Origin: Piscinibacterium candidicorallinum
GTDB taxonomy: Bacteria > Pseudomonadota > Gammaproteobacteria > Burkholderiales > Burkholderiaceae_C
Assembly: GCF_047549485.1 (NCBI RefSeq)
Contig: NZ_CP180191.1
Location: 930,001 to 994,000, forward strand
Length of the DNA stretch: 64,000 bases
Direction: 5' to 3'
The notes below the pieces were generated by a model, which was not told where the DNA came from, did not search any database, and was given only the letters and a program-made list of their open reading frames with translations. Position 1 is the stretch's first letter, and each line of letters opens with the position of its first letter. Positions 35,581-43,236 of the stretch are shown here, piece after piece. The translations under genes were made by a program, and so were the position numbers.

Positions 35581-36392
35581 GCGCGAGTGCCGTGGATCGC
35601 TACGCCGTGCTCGGCAACCCAATTGCCCACAGCAAGAGCCCGGCCATCCACAGCGCGTTTGCAGCGCAGACCGGCCAGCGGCTCAGCTACGAGCGCATTG
35701 AGGTCCCGCTGGATGCCTTCGCTGCTCGTGTGGGTGAGCTGATCGCTGCCGGTTACCTGGGCTTCAACGTCACCGTGCCCTTCAAGGAGCAGGCCTTTGC
35801 CCTTGCACAGCGGCGCACACCGCGCGCGCAGGCGGCCGGGGCCGTGAACACTCTGATGCCCACGTCCGACGGGCTGCTGGGTGACAACACGGACGGTGCC
35901 GGCCTGGTGGCCGACTTGCAGCGCCTGGGTGTGCAGCTCGCGGGTGCGCGTGTACTGCTGCTGGGCGCCGGCGGGGCCAGCCGCGGCGTGATCCTGCCGC
36001 TGCGCGAGGCGGGTGTCGCGCGCATCGCCATTTGCAACCGCACGGCCGACAAGGCACAGGCCTTGGCCATCGAATTCGGCATTGCAGTGCAAGCCGCCGA
36101 GTCGACGGACACGCCCTACGACGTGGTGATCAACGCCACGTCCGCCGGGTTGGCGGGGGCTCTGCCGCCCCTTCCGACAGGCGCAGTGGCTGTGCACACC
36201 TTGGCCTACGACATGCTCTACGGCGCGCAACCCACCGCCTTCATGCAGCACTGCAGCGGGCTGGGTGCGCGCGTGGCCGACGGACTGGGCATGCTGGTCG
36301 GGCAGGCGGCCGAGAGCTTTGCGCTCTGGCGCGGCGTGCGTCCGGATGCGGAACCCGTGCTGGCGCAGCTGCGCGCCGCCATGAAGGACTGA
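35577..36392 (+). CDS. aroE: Shikimate dehydrogenase
   Basis: AroE reduces 3-dehydroshikimate to shikimate with NADPH. The 271-residue protein has the substrate-site block RYAVLGNPIAHSKSPAIHSA near the N-terminus, GFNVTVPFKEQAFAL with the catalytic Lys, GDNTDGAGLVADL with the catalytic Asp, the nucleotide-binding VLLLGAGGASRGVILPL and NRTADKAQAL, and C-terminal DGLGMLVGQAAESFALWRG. It overlaps the TonB-like gene by 4 nt and is 2 nt from mtgA. Confidence 0.96.
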   Translation: MSASAVDRYAVLGNPIAHSKSPAIHSAFAAQTGQRLSYERIEVPLDAFAARVGELIAAGYLGFNVTVPFKEQAFALAQRRTPRAQAAGAVNTLMPTSDGLLGDNTDGAGLVADLQRLGVQLAGARVLLLGAGGASRGVILPLREAGVARIAICNRTADKAQALAIEFGIAVQAAESTDTPYDVVINATSAGLAGALPPLPTGAVAVHTLAYDMLYGAQPTAFMQHCSGLGARVADGLGMLVGQAAESFALWRGVRPDAEPVLAQLRAAMKD

Positions 36393-36394
36393 AC

Positions 36395-37120
36395 ATGGCG
36401 CGAGGCGGCGTCCTGGCACGAAGCGCTCGCGCCCTGCGGCGTGGCGTGGTGCTGCTGATCGGCGCCGCTGTGCTCATGGCCGTGATGTGGCACCTTTGGG
36501 TACTGGCCTGTCTGGTGTGGTGGAAGTGGATGCCGGTGGAAAGCACCGCCTTCATGCGCCGCGAGGCCGCCGCGCTGCGCGAGAAGGACCCGAAGGCCGA
36601 GCTCAAGCACCGCTGGGTGGACTTCGAGCGCATCAGCCCACACCTGGGCCGCGCCGTGATTGCCGCCGAAGACGCCAGCTTCCCGGACCACGAGGGCGTC
36701 GATTGGGAGGCCATCGAGAAGGCCTACGAAAAGAACTCGCGCAAAGGCAAGGTGGTGGCGGGCGGCTCGACCATCACCATGCAGCTGGCCAAGAACCTGT
36801 TCCTCTCGCCGGACCGCAGCTACATCCGCAAGGCCGAGGAAGTCATCATCACCTACATGATGGAAGCCGTGCTCGACAAGCGGCGCATCCTGGAGATCTA
36901 TCTCAACAGCGTGGAGTGGGGCGTGGGCGTGTTCGGCGCCGAGGCGGCGGCGCGGCATCACTACGGCATCTCGGCCGCACAGCTCAACAGCTGGCAGGCG
37001 GCGCGGTTGGCCGCCATGCTGCCGCGTCCCAAGTTCTACGACCGCAACCGCGGCAGCGGTTTTCTTGCGCGCCGGGCGGCGGCCATCCAGCGCTTCATGG
37101 GTGATGTCGAACTGCCCTGA
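36395..37120 (+). CDS. mtgA: Monofunctional biosynthetic peptidoglycan transglycosylase
   Basis: A GT51 enzyme of 241 residues that polymerises lipid II into glycan strands at the inner membrane. One N-terminal membrane helix (GVVLLIGAAVLMAVMWHLWV) anchors it. The catalytic motifs are AVIAAEDASFPDHEGVDWEA (catalytic Glu), GGSTITMQLAKNLFLSPDRS and KRRILEIYLNSVEWG. No transpeptidase domain follows, which defines the monofunctional class. The start is the ATG 2 nt after the aroE stop. Confidence 0.95.
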   Translation: MARGGVLARSARALRRGVVLLIGAAVLMAVMWHLWVLACLVWWKWMPVESTAFMRREAAALREKDPKAELKHRWVDFERISPHLGRAVIAAEDASFPDHEGVDWEAIEKAYEKNSRKGKVVAGGSTITMQLAKNLFLSPDRSYIRKAEEVIITYMMEAVLDKRRILEIYLNSVEWGVGVFGAEAAARHHYGISAAQLNSWQAARLAAMLPRPKFYDRNRGSGFLARRAAAIQRFMGDVELP

Positions 37121-37241
37121 AGACGAGCTTGCCGGCACGGCCCTCGCCCGGCCTCGCACGCATCCGGCCCGTGGTCGCCGGCGGGCCTGTCTCGTCATGC
37201 GGCGCACATAAGATCGAGCGCCTTCTCCTCCCACTGAGTTC

Positions 37242-38279
37242 ATGGCTGCCGTCCGCCCCGTCATCGTCCGCTTCCCCGCCCTGGGGGACACGGTTCTGCT
37301 CACCACGCTGATCCGCGCGCTGGCCCTGCGCTACGGCACCCCGGTGGATCTGCTCGCCTCCGGCGGCTGGGTTGAGCCGCTGCTCGCCCACAACCCGCAC
37401 GTGGGCGAGATCCAGCTCATCAGCAGCCGCCGCGCGCCGTATGCGCTCACGCCCAGCCAGTGGGCGGCCGTGAATTGGCTCAAGGCCCGGCCGAACGCGC
37501 CCATCTACTACTGCGAGCGTGATCCGCACAGCGCGCGGCTGGTGGCCCGCGCCGTGACGGACGAAGCCCGCTTCGTGCGCGCCTGGGACCACTGGAACGA
37601 CCCGCACCTGCACTGGGTGGAGTGGTGGCTGCAGATTGCCAACCTCACGCCCGCCTGTGTGCAGCCTGCACCGCCACCGGTGGATGCGCCGGCACTCACG
37701 GCGCTCTATCCGAGCGAGAGCGACCATGCCGAATGCGCCCGCTGGATCAGCGCCCAGGGCTGGGGCAATGCGCCGCTGGTGCTGCTGCAGCCCGGCCACA
37801 AGAAAACCTCCAAGCGGGGCCGCATTGCCACGGCCGACCATGACAAGCACTGGCCGGCCGAGCGCTGGGCCGCGGTGATCCGTGGCGTGCTGGAGCATCT
37901 GCCGGCCGCGCGGGTGCTGGTCTGCGGCTCGCCGCGCGAGCATGGGCTGGTGCAGGAGGCCATCGACGCCGCGGGGCAAGGCTTTGACCTTGCCGGCCGC
38001 GCCGTGAATCTGGCGCGTGACCTGCCGCTGCCGCGCCTGATGGCGCTCTCGGCCCGTGCGCACAGCATGATCTCCGTGGACACTGGCCCTGCGCATGTGG
38101 CCGCCGCCATGGACTGCCGCCTGGTGGTGCTGTTTGGCGGCTTCGGCTGGTCGCGCTGGAAGCCACGTGCGCCGTCGGGCCGCGTGGCGGCGCTCGGGCC
38201 GAGTGCAGAGGGCGCTGCCAAGGTGGCGGACATTTCCGTGGCGCAGGTGCTAAGCGCGTGGCGCGAGCTTGTGGCCTGA
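37242..38279 (+). CDS. Glycosyltransferase family 9 (heptosyltransferase-like)
   Basis: A 345-residue GT9 protein. It opens with PVIVRFPALGDTVLLTTLIR, the family's N-terminal loop, and its C-terminal half has MISVDTGPAHVAAAMDCRLV, the nucleotide-sugar-binding signature, and LQPGHKKTSKRG near the middle, a common GT9 phosphate-loop position. It probably adds a heptose or related sugar to LPS core, but the acceptor cannot be told. It stands alone, 121 nt after mtgA and 34 kb from waaC. Confidence 0.85.
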   Translation: MAAVRPVIVRFPALGDTVLLTTLIRALALRYGTPVDLLASGGWVEPLLAHNPHVGEIQLISSRRAPYALTPSQWAAVNWLKARPNAPIYYCERDPHSARLVARAVTDEARFVRAWDHWNDPHLHWVEWWLQIANLTPACVQPAPPPVDAPALTALYPSESDHAECARWISAQGWGNAPLVLLQPGHKKTSKRGRIATADHDKHWPAERWAAVIRGVLEHLPAARVLVCGSPREHGLVQEAIDAAGQGFDLAGRAVNLARDLPLPRLMALSARAHSMISVDTGPAHVAAAMDCRLVVLFGGFGWSRWKPRAPSGRVAALGPSAEGAAKVADISVAQVLSAWRELVA

Positions 38280-38401
38280 GGCCCGTGCTTCTGCCGATGC
38301 GCGTGGGCCGAGTGTGGTGCGACCCACACGGATGAGGCGCGGCCCGCGCACCATGCCGGCTGACAGCGGAGCGTCATGACCCGGCCCCTAGAATCGGCCC
38401 C

Positions 38402-39883
38402 ATGACCGAGCAGACTGCCATCGACGAGCGCGAAGCAGCCGCCAGCGACCGCCTCGACCCCGAGGACGCCGGCCGCGCGCTCACGGCTGTCGAATCCCTG
38501 CTCGCGCGGCATCGGGCCCGCTTTGTCGAGCTGGTCGAGCGTGACGAGCAGGGCCAGGCGCTCAAGCACGAACCCGCGGTCGACTACCTGACCGAGCTGC
38601 GCTGGGTGCTGGAAGACATGCACCCGGCCGACGTGGCCTACGTGCTCGAAGCCCTGCCGGTGGATGACCGCCTGGAGGTCTGGAAGCTCGTCCGCGAAGT
38701 CGGCAGCTCGCACGACGAAGGCGAGATCCTGCTCGAAGTCTCGGACAGCGTCCGCGAGACCCTGATCGGTGCGATGAACCGCGCCGAGCTGGTCGAGGCG
38801 GTCGAGTCCCTGGACGCCGACGAGGTGGCCGACCTCGCGCCCGATCTGCCGCGCGAGGTGGTGGAAGAGGTGGCCGCCGCGCTGCCGCTGGAAGAGCGCG
38901 AGCAGCTGCGCGCCGCCATGTCCTACCCCGAGGACTCCGTGGGCGCGCGGATGGACTTCGAGATGGTCACCATCCGTGACGACGTCACGCTCGAGGTGGT
39001 GCTGCGCTATCTGCGCCGCTTTGACGCCCTGCCGGACCACACCGACCAGATCTTCGTGGTCGATCGTGACGAGCGCTTCATGGGCGCGCTGTCCCTGCAG
39101 CTGCTGGTGGTCACGGAACCGGAGCGCGAGGTCAAGGACGTGATGCAGCAGGACGTGCTGCAACTCGGGCCCCTGGATGACGTGGGCGACGCCGCCGCCG
39201 CCTTCCAGCGCTATGACCTCGTGTCTGCCCCGGTGGTGGACGCCGCCGGCAAGCTGGTGGGCCGCCTCACGGTGGACGAGGTGGTGGACGTGATCCGCGA
39301 AGAGGGCGAGGAGCAGGTGCTGGCCGGCGCCGGTCTGCGCGAGGAAGAAGACATCTTCTCCAACCTCTGGGACTCCATCCGCAACCGCGCGCCCTGGCTG
39401 CTGCTCAACCTGTTCACCGCCGGCTTTGCCGCCTGGGTGGCCTCGCGCTTTGACGCGACGGTGGAGAAGATCGTGGTGCTCGCCTTCCTGATGAGCATCG
39501 TGGCGGGCATTGGCGGCAACTCCGGCAACCAGACCATGACCCTGATCATCCGCTCATTGGCCACCGGGCAGGTGACGCCGACCAATGTGCGGCGCCTGGT
39601 GCAGAAGGAGCTGCTGGTCACGCTCATGATCGGCCTGGGCGGCGGCGCCATTGCCGGCCTGTTTGCCTGGGCGCTGTCGGGCAGCCTGGGCCTGGGCGGC
39701 GTGATGTGGGCCGCCATGCTGCTCAACCTGCTGGTGGGCGCAAGTGTCGGCATGGCCGTGCCGATCGTGCGCACCCGCCTGGGCTACGACCCGGCGCTCG
39801 GTTCGAGCGTGTTGCTCACCTTTGCCACGGACACCATGGGCTTCTTCATCTTCCTGGGCCTGGCCACCCTGTTCCTGCTTTGA
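38402..39883 (+). CDS. mgtE: Magnesium transporter MgtE
   Basis: A 493-residue Mg2+ channel. The order is an N-terminal helical domain (LEDMHPADVAYVLEALPVDD), tandem CBS domains (SVGARMDFEMVTIRDDVTLE; QDVLQLGPLDDVGDAAAAFQ), a plug helix, and five C-terminal membrane helices with IVAGIGGNSGNQTMTLIIR and ALGSSVLLTFATDTMGFFIF, which is the pore-lining MgtE signature. The spacer upstream has a small hairpin (38312-38329) but nothing resembling a full M-box riboswitch. Confidence 0.95.
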   Translation: MTEQTAIDEREAAASDRLDPEDAGRALTAVESLLARHRARFVELVERDEQGQALKHEPAVDYLTELRWVLEDMHPADVAYVLEALPVDDRLEVWKLVREVGSSHDEGEILLEVSDSVRETLIGAMNRAELVEAVESLDADEVADLAPDLPREVVEEVAAALPLEEREQLRAAMSYPEDSVGARMDFEMVTIRDDVTLEVVLRYLRRFDALPDHTDQIFVVDRDERFMGALSLQLLVVTEPEREVKDVMQQDVLQLGPLDDVGDAAAAFQRYDLVSAPVVDAAGKLVGRLTVDEVVDVIREEGEEQVLAGAGLREEEDIFSNLWDSIRNRAPWLLLNLFTAGFAAWVASRFDATVEKIVVLAFLMSIVAGIGGNSGNQTMTLIIRSLATGQVTPTNVRRLVQKELLVTLMIGLGGGAIAGLFAWALSGSLGLGGVMWAAMLLNLLVGASVGMAVPIVRTRLGYDPALGSSVLLTFATDTMGFFIFLGLATLFLL

Positions 39884-39891
39884 GCGCTGCT

Positions 39892-40479
39892 GTGAGCACC
39901 ACGGCAGACAGCCCCCTGACGCTGGCCGAGTTCGGCAGCCTGAGCACCGAGCGGCTCATCGTCCGGCCGGTGGAAGAGGGCGATCTGCCCGACCTGCTCG
40001 CCGTCAATGGCGACGCCGAAACCACCCGCTTCCTGCCCTATGCCGCCTGGCGCCACCTGGACGACGCCCGAGCCTGGTTGCAGCGCATGCGCGGCATCGA
40101 GGCCAGCGGCACCGCGCTGCAGCTGGTGGTGGAGCAGCGCAGTGACGGGCGCGTGATCGGCACCGTGCTGCTGTTCAAGTGGGATGCCGCGAGCGCGCGC
40201 ATCGAACTCGGCTACGTGCTCGCCCGCAGCCACTGGGGCCAGGGCCTCATGCACGAAGCCCTGCGCGGCGTCTGTGCCCGCCTATTCAGCGCCCTGGCCA
40301 TCCGCCGCATCGAGGCCGAGGTGGATGTGGCCAACACCGCCAGCCACCAGCTGCTGTTGCGCCTGGGCTTTGCGGTGGAAGGGCGCCTGCGCCAGCGTTG
40401 GGTGGTGCGCGAGCGCTGCTATGACGTGCATCTGTACGGCCTGCTCGCTACCGATCCAGGCCCGGACTTCAAGGGCTAG
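39892..40479 (+). CDS. GNAT N-acetyltransferase (RimJ/RimL-like)
   Basis: A 195-residue acetyltransferase: STERLIVRPVEEGDLPDLLA near the N-terminus (typical RimJ/L opening), IELGYVLARSHWGQGLMHEA for acetyl-CoA binding, and a C-terminal ANTASHQLLLRLGFAVEGRL motif. Start GTG at 39892, 8 nt after the mgtE stop; a TTG at 39880 overlapping that stop is an alternative. It is the last core gene before the integron island. Substrate unknown. Confidence 0.85.
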   Translation: MSTTADSPLTLAEFGSLSTERLIVRPVEEGDLPDLLAVNGDAETTRFLPYAAWRHLDDARAWLQRMRGIEASGTALQLVVEQRSDGRVIGTVLLFKWDAASARIELGYVLARSHWGQGLMHEALRGVCARLFSALAIRRIEAEVDVANTASHQLLLRLGFAVEGRLRQRWVVRERCYDVHLYGLLATDPGPDFKG

Positions 40480-40490
40480 ATGTCCATTTC

Positions 40491-40543
40491 ATGCGGTTCT
40501 TCAGGTCGAAATGGCTGGAGATCCTCATGGGACAAGCGAAAAC
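40491..40543. repeat. Palindromic intergenic repeat copy X (left edge of integron island)
   Basis: ATGCGGTTCTTCAGG, then TCGAAATGG, then CTGGAGATCCTCATGG and GACAAGCGAAAA form an imperfect hairpin with a right flank. It matches copies at 26798-26862 and 45875-45924: the arms follow GCGG(C/T)T(T/C)(T/C)TCAG / CTGRARARCCGC, and the flank CATGGGACAAGCG is identical to that at 26847. It overlaps the lost 3' end of the integrase, so the repeat probably marks the deletion edge. Confidence 0.7.
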
Positions 40544-40559
40544 GCGTGCGCCGATTCAC

Positions 40560-40989
40560 CCTGCGCCGGGTACTGCGCATCCAAGGCGTGCAGCACCGTC
40601 GTGACCTGGGCCGCAATCAACACTGAAGGAGTGCGCCGCTTGACCTGCGGCCGCCCAATGTCCGTCAACCAGGGCAGGTGGGTCTGAAGCACCTCGCGGT
40701 ACAGGAACAGCAGCGCATTCAGCGCCTGGTTGTGCGTGGACGCCTACACCCCGCGCTCGTTGGCGAGCATGGCCAGATCGGCCTGAACATCTTGCGCCGC
40801 CATCTCCCGGGGGTGGCGCATGGCCCCAGACCGGCCATGCCAGCGGATGAACGCCGCAATCCAGTGCGTGTAGGCCTGCTCGGTCCGCAGGCTGTAGTGC
40901 CGGTACCGCAGCTGCTCTCGCACCTGGTCAAGCAGCCGGATAGACTTCAACGGCCTGCTATTTGTGTCCGCCGAATTGGCACTATTCAC
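40560..40989 (-). pseudogene. intI: Integron integrase intI, truncated with premature stop
   Basis: The N-terminus is that of an integron tyrosine recombinase: LLDQVREQLRYRHYSLRTEQ, then AYTHWIAAFIRWHGRSG, then ANERGV. At 40744-40746 a TAG replaces the codon where IntI has Ser (ANERxVSxSTHxQAL). Reading on in the same frame gives ASTHNQALNALLFLYREVLQ, THLPWLTDIGRP and RRTPSVLIAAQV, plainly IntI. Similarity ends near 40560, so the catalytic C-terminal half (Arg, His-x-x-Arg, Tyr) is gone. One nonsense mutation plus a large 3' deletion make it inactive. It points away from the cassettes, as intI normally does. Confidence 0.92.
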
Positions 40990-41039
40990 AGAATTAGTGC
41001 TGATGCGTGGACCCGAGCCGTCGATGGCTCTGCAGGCTG

Positions 41040-41107
41040 GGATGGGCCTTAGTTGGACCGCAAGCGCCGTCCTTTTTCGCAGATTTGCGGTCTATATCTA
41101 GTTAGGC
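41040..41107 (+). other. Candidate attI recombination site
   Basis: Between the intI start and the first cassette lies GTTAGGC at 41101-41107, a match to the core site GTTRRRY at which cassettes join attI. A second integrase-box-like GTTGGAC occurs at 41052-41058. Position (adjacent to and divergent from intI, 34 nt before the first cassette start codon) supports attI. The exact length and any Pc promoter cannot be fixed by eye. Confidence 0.7.
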
Positions 41108-41140
41108 CTCAGATTCCACGCTCGTTAGTATGGAGACCGT

Positions 41141-41761
41141 ATGCCCAAACTCGAACAGCTACGCTCCGAAGTCAAAGCGCACTCTGGCCAGTTCCGCTGC
41201 AGCGAGATCCATCAAGAGAAGAACTCCAAGATCGTTCAGTTCCGGCACGTTGGGACACCAGCCGGCGATACCTTTGGTGTCCCCGACGTTCAGGGCCTCA
41301 GTGATTTCTACAGCACCTTCGGAGAGCTGACGCTCTACCTGGAGGAACAGAGTGGCGACGCTGCCTACTTCCTCGCAAGTCCGTCCCAGTGGCAGGAACT
41401 CGACTCCGACTTTCGGCCCTGGCTTGAAGGCATTGATGCGGATGAAGCCAACGACTACCTGCCCGACTGGATCAACGACTGTATCGTGGTAGGCGAGATT
41501 CCACGAAGCGGCAACTACCTCCTGATTCCAACCGCAGGACCTGAAGCGGGTAAGGTTGTCGAGTTCGAGCACGACGGGTTCGAGTTCATCGAACTTGGCT
41601 CAAGCCTCCCAGACTTCGTGGCGCGGTCACTGGATCTCGACAGCAGTCGTCTTACCGCCATCGCAAGTCATGTTCGCTTCATCACGGAGGATGACGGGCG
41701 CCAATGGTGGATTGAAGAGTTGACCGACAACCGTGGAAACGTCGTTCGCACTGACGCCTAA
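41141..41761 (+). CDS. Cassette 1: SMI1/KNR4 (SUKH)-like protein
   Basis: A 206-residue acidic soluble protein without signal peptide. The middle matches the SUKH fold as I know it: DFYSTFGELTLYLEEQSGDA, then ASPSQWQELDSDFRPWLEG, then VVGEIPRSGNYLLIPTAG and VVEFEHDGFEFIELGSSLPD. SUKH proteins are often immunity proteins to contact-dependent or polymorphic toxins, but no toxin is encoded beside it. The gene fills one cassette, bounded by GTTAGGC at 41101 and the attC beginning at 41756, which overlaps its stop codon. G+C is visibly lower than in the flanking core genes. Confidence 0.8.
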   Translation: MPKLEQLRSEVKAHSGQFRCSEIHQEKNSKIVQFRHVGTPAGDTFGVPDVQGLSDFYSTFGELTLYLEEQSGDAAYFLASPSQWQELDSDFRPWLEGIDADEANDYLPDWINDCIVVGEIPRSGNYLLIPTAGPEAGKVVEFEHDGFEFIELGSSLPDFVARSLDLDSSRLTAIASHVRFITEDDGRQWWIEELTDNRGNVVRTDA

Positions 41762-41881
41762 CCCTTCGCTCGAGCGGACCTCCACCGGGTTGGTGCTTGG
41801 CCCGCGGACCGGTTCAGGTCATCATCCGCTTCGCGGGCCAAGCGCCACACCGGCGCTCGCCGCTCAGCTCAAACGTTAGAC
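41756..41881 (+). repeat. attC site of cassette 1 (intact)
   Basis: The 126-nt site begins GCCTAAC (R'' box, RYYYAAC) and ends GTTAGAC (R' box, GTTRRRY). Inside, GAGCGG / CCGCTC and CTTGGCCCGCGG / TCGCGGGCCAAG are paired in inverted order, giving the imperfect stem that IntI recognises as a folded bottom strand. The first box overlaps the stop of the cassette 1 gene, as is common. Confidence 0.92.
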
Positions 41882-41888
41882 AGCCCCG

Positions 41889-42116
41889 ATGCACTTTGGC
41901 CCACGACTGATGCGGAGAGTTAAGCCCTTCGGCACTCAGACCAAGGAAGCTGGGTGGCTAAAGGCCACTCTTGCTGAATGTCCCGGCGTGAATTCAGTGA
42001 AATCCATTCAGCCACACGGTAAAGGTGGCTGTGTAGCTGTTATGGACTTTTCTATGGAGCAGCTGGATGGATTCATCGAGCACTTGGAGAGCGAAGGATG
42101 GATGAGCGTCATTTGA
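41889..42116 (+). CDS. Cassette 2: small protein of unknown function
   Basis: A 75-residue soluble protein, beginning 7 nt after the recombination point and ending 37 nt before its own attC. The N-terminus is basic (GPRLMRRVKPFGTQTKEAG) and the C-terminal half is amphipathic (MDFSMEQLDGFIEHLESEGW). I do not recognise a family. The tight fit within a single cassette is the main evidence that it is a gene. Confidence 0.7.
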   Translation: MHFGPRLMRRVKPFGTQTKEAGWLKATLAECPGVNSVKSIQPHGKGGCVAVMDFSMEQLDGFIEHLESEGWMSVI

Positions 42117-42153
42117 GTACTACCGTCTCCGCATCGCTTGCCGGTAAGGCGCT

Positions 42154-42222
42154 GTCTAACCTTTCATTGCAGCCGACCCTGGCCGGCTACGCCGGCCGGT
42201 CGGCTGAATTCAAACGTTAGGC
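42154..42222 (+). repeat. attC site of cassette 2 (intact)
   Basis: A short 69-nt attC: GTCTAAC at the left (R'') and GTTAGGC at the right (R'). The inner region AGCCGACC...GGTCGGCT and GGCCGGC...GCCGGCC is almost perfectly self-complementary, a compact stem of the common 60-70 nt class. Confidence 0.94.
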
Positions 42223-42227
42223 ATCAC

Positions 42228-42701
42228 ATGAACGTCGTCCGCGCGCTTCTAGCTGCCATCGTATTCGCGTGTTCGTTGGCGCAGGCGGCGGGCCAAAGAG
42301 ACGACGTACTGCGAACGTTCCGCGAGTACGCGGTCCTGAACGCGGATTTTGTGCGCTCGGTTTCGGCAGGCACAGGCATCTCTGGAAAGTCGTACGCACA
42401 ACTCCGTCGCGAGGCGGAAGCGTACGCGGAAGGTCCGTTCGAGGTCGCGCTACGCCAAGCGCAGCAACTGCTTTGCTCCTCGCAAGACGATGAACTTCTT
42501 GCCACACTACTACGTGTGGTCGCAGCAACCGCGAACTCCTCAAGCGAGTCGCCAACCGACGTACTGGTGCACGTCGCCAAGTGCCAGCCAGCTCAGTTCA
42601 GGGCTTTAGCCGCTCAGCTACCGGAGCAGCAGCGAGCTCGTCTTGTACGTCGGTCGCCAGAGCTGAAAGCGGCACTCAAGCTGGCGGCGCGTGAGCGGTG
42701 A
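42228..42701 (+). CDS. Cassette 3: secreted protein of unknown function
   Basis: A 157-residue protein whose first 22 residues (NVVRALLAAIVFACSLAQAA) form a clear Sec signal peptide with an Ala-x-Ala-type cleavage site. The mature part is helical and charged with two Cys (QLLCSSQDD; HVAKCQPAQF) that could form a disulphide. No family recognised. The ATG is 5 nt after the GTTAGGC core; an in-frame upstream ATG lies inside attC and is rejected. The cassette's attC is interrupted by an IS remnant. Confidence 0.78.
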   Translation: MNVVRALLAAIVFACSLAQAAGQRDDVLRTFREYAVLNADFVRSVSAGTGISGKSYAQLRREAEAYAEGPFEVALRQAQQLLCSSQDDELLATLLRVVAATANSSSESPTDVLVHVAKCQPAQFRALAAQLPEQQRARLVRRSPELKAALKLAARER

Positions 42702-42702
42702 T

Positions 42703-43187
42703 GCCTCGTATATGGACTCCCCCAAGCACAGCAAGACCTGATCGTTGAGGGCTGGCTGGGCGAGAAACCTGCAGTCGTCTATCCGGCATCTGGAGTGGGA
42801 TCGAGAGCATCCCGTGCCGACATGGAATCTGCGAAGCTGCGGCGCCACACGCCACAACCCGTTTGCTCCCTGCGGCAGGAGGAGCTGCCGGAAGAGTGAT
42901 CGGCGTCGCGCAGCCTGGGGCATCACCCGCCTGGTAATGATGGCCACCACCGCCAGCAGCTTGTCGCGCGGCACCACCGGGCGCATCAGCTCGGCGCGGG
43001 CCCGTATCGTTCACACCATGCACTGCAAAGACGTTCTTGGCGAGATCGACACCGCCAGTCAGAATTGCCATGGACTTCCCCTTCCGGATGAGTTGATGAG
43101 ATTTCGCACTTCCCATCGTGGCACTCTGTCGCCGGTTGCCGCAACGCGGCTAGTTCGGGACGGGGAAGTCCCTTTCATTCGTTAGAC
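42703..43187 (-). mobile_element. IS1111/IS110-type remnant, copy 1, inside attC of cassette 3
   Basis: The left attC half (GCCT, with about 7 nt missing compared with copy 3) is followed by the IS remnant from 42707 (CGTATATGGACTCC) to about 43180, and the right attC box GTTAGAC is at 43181-43187. On the minus strand, from 43071, the remnant encodes an IS110-family transposase N-terminus: MAILTGGVDLAKNVFAVHGV, with the first catalytic Asp. After NDTG a frameshift leads to LMRPVVPRDKLLAVVA, then similarity ends, so most of the transposase has been deleted. The same element is present as copies 2 and 3 in this array. Confidence 0.85.
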
Positions 43188-43236
43188 ATCAGAAGCCGGC
43201 CCCCCTACTACAACCTTCGACGCTAACCCCGGCCAA

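Noticed and set aside
38280..38401. M-box riboswitch upstream of mgtE
   Set aside because: Only a 6-bp hairpin is visible and the spacer is too short for the full M-box fold.
42745..43185. Plus-strand frames of 146 codons (42745-43185) and 103 codons (44297-44608) in the cassette array
   Set aside because: They are antisense to the IS110 transposase remnant and occur in each IS copy; they are repeat sequence and not cassette genes.
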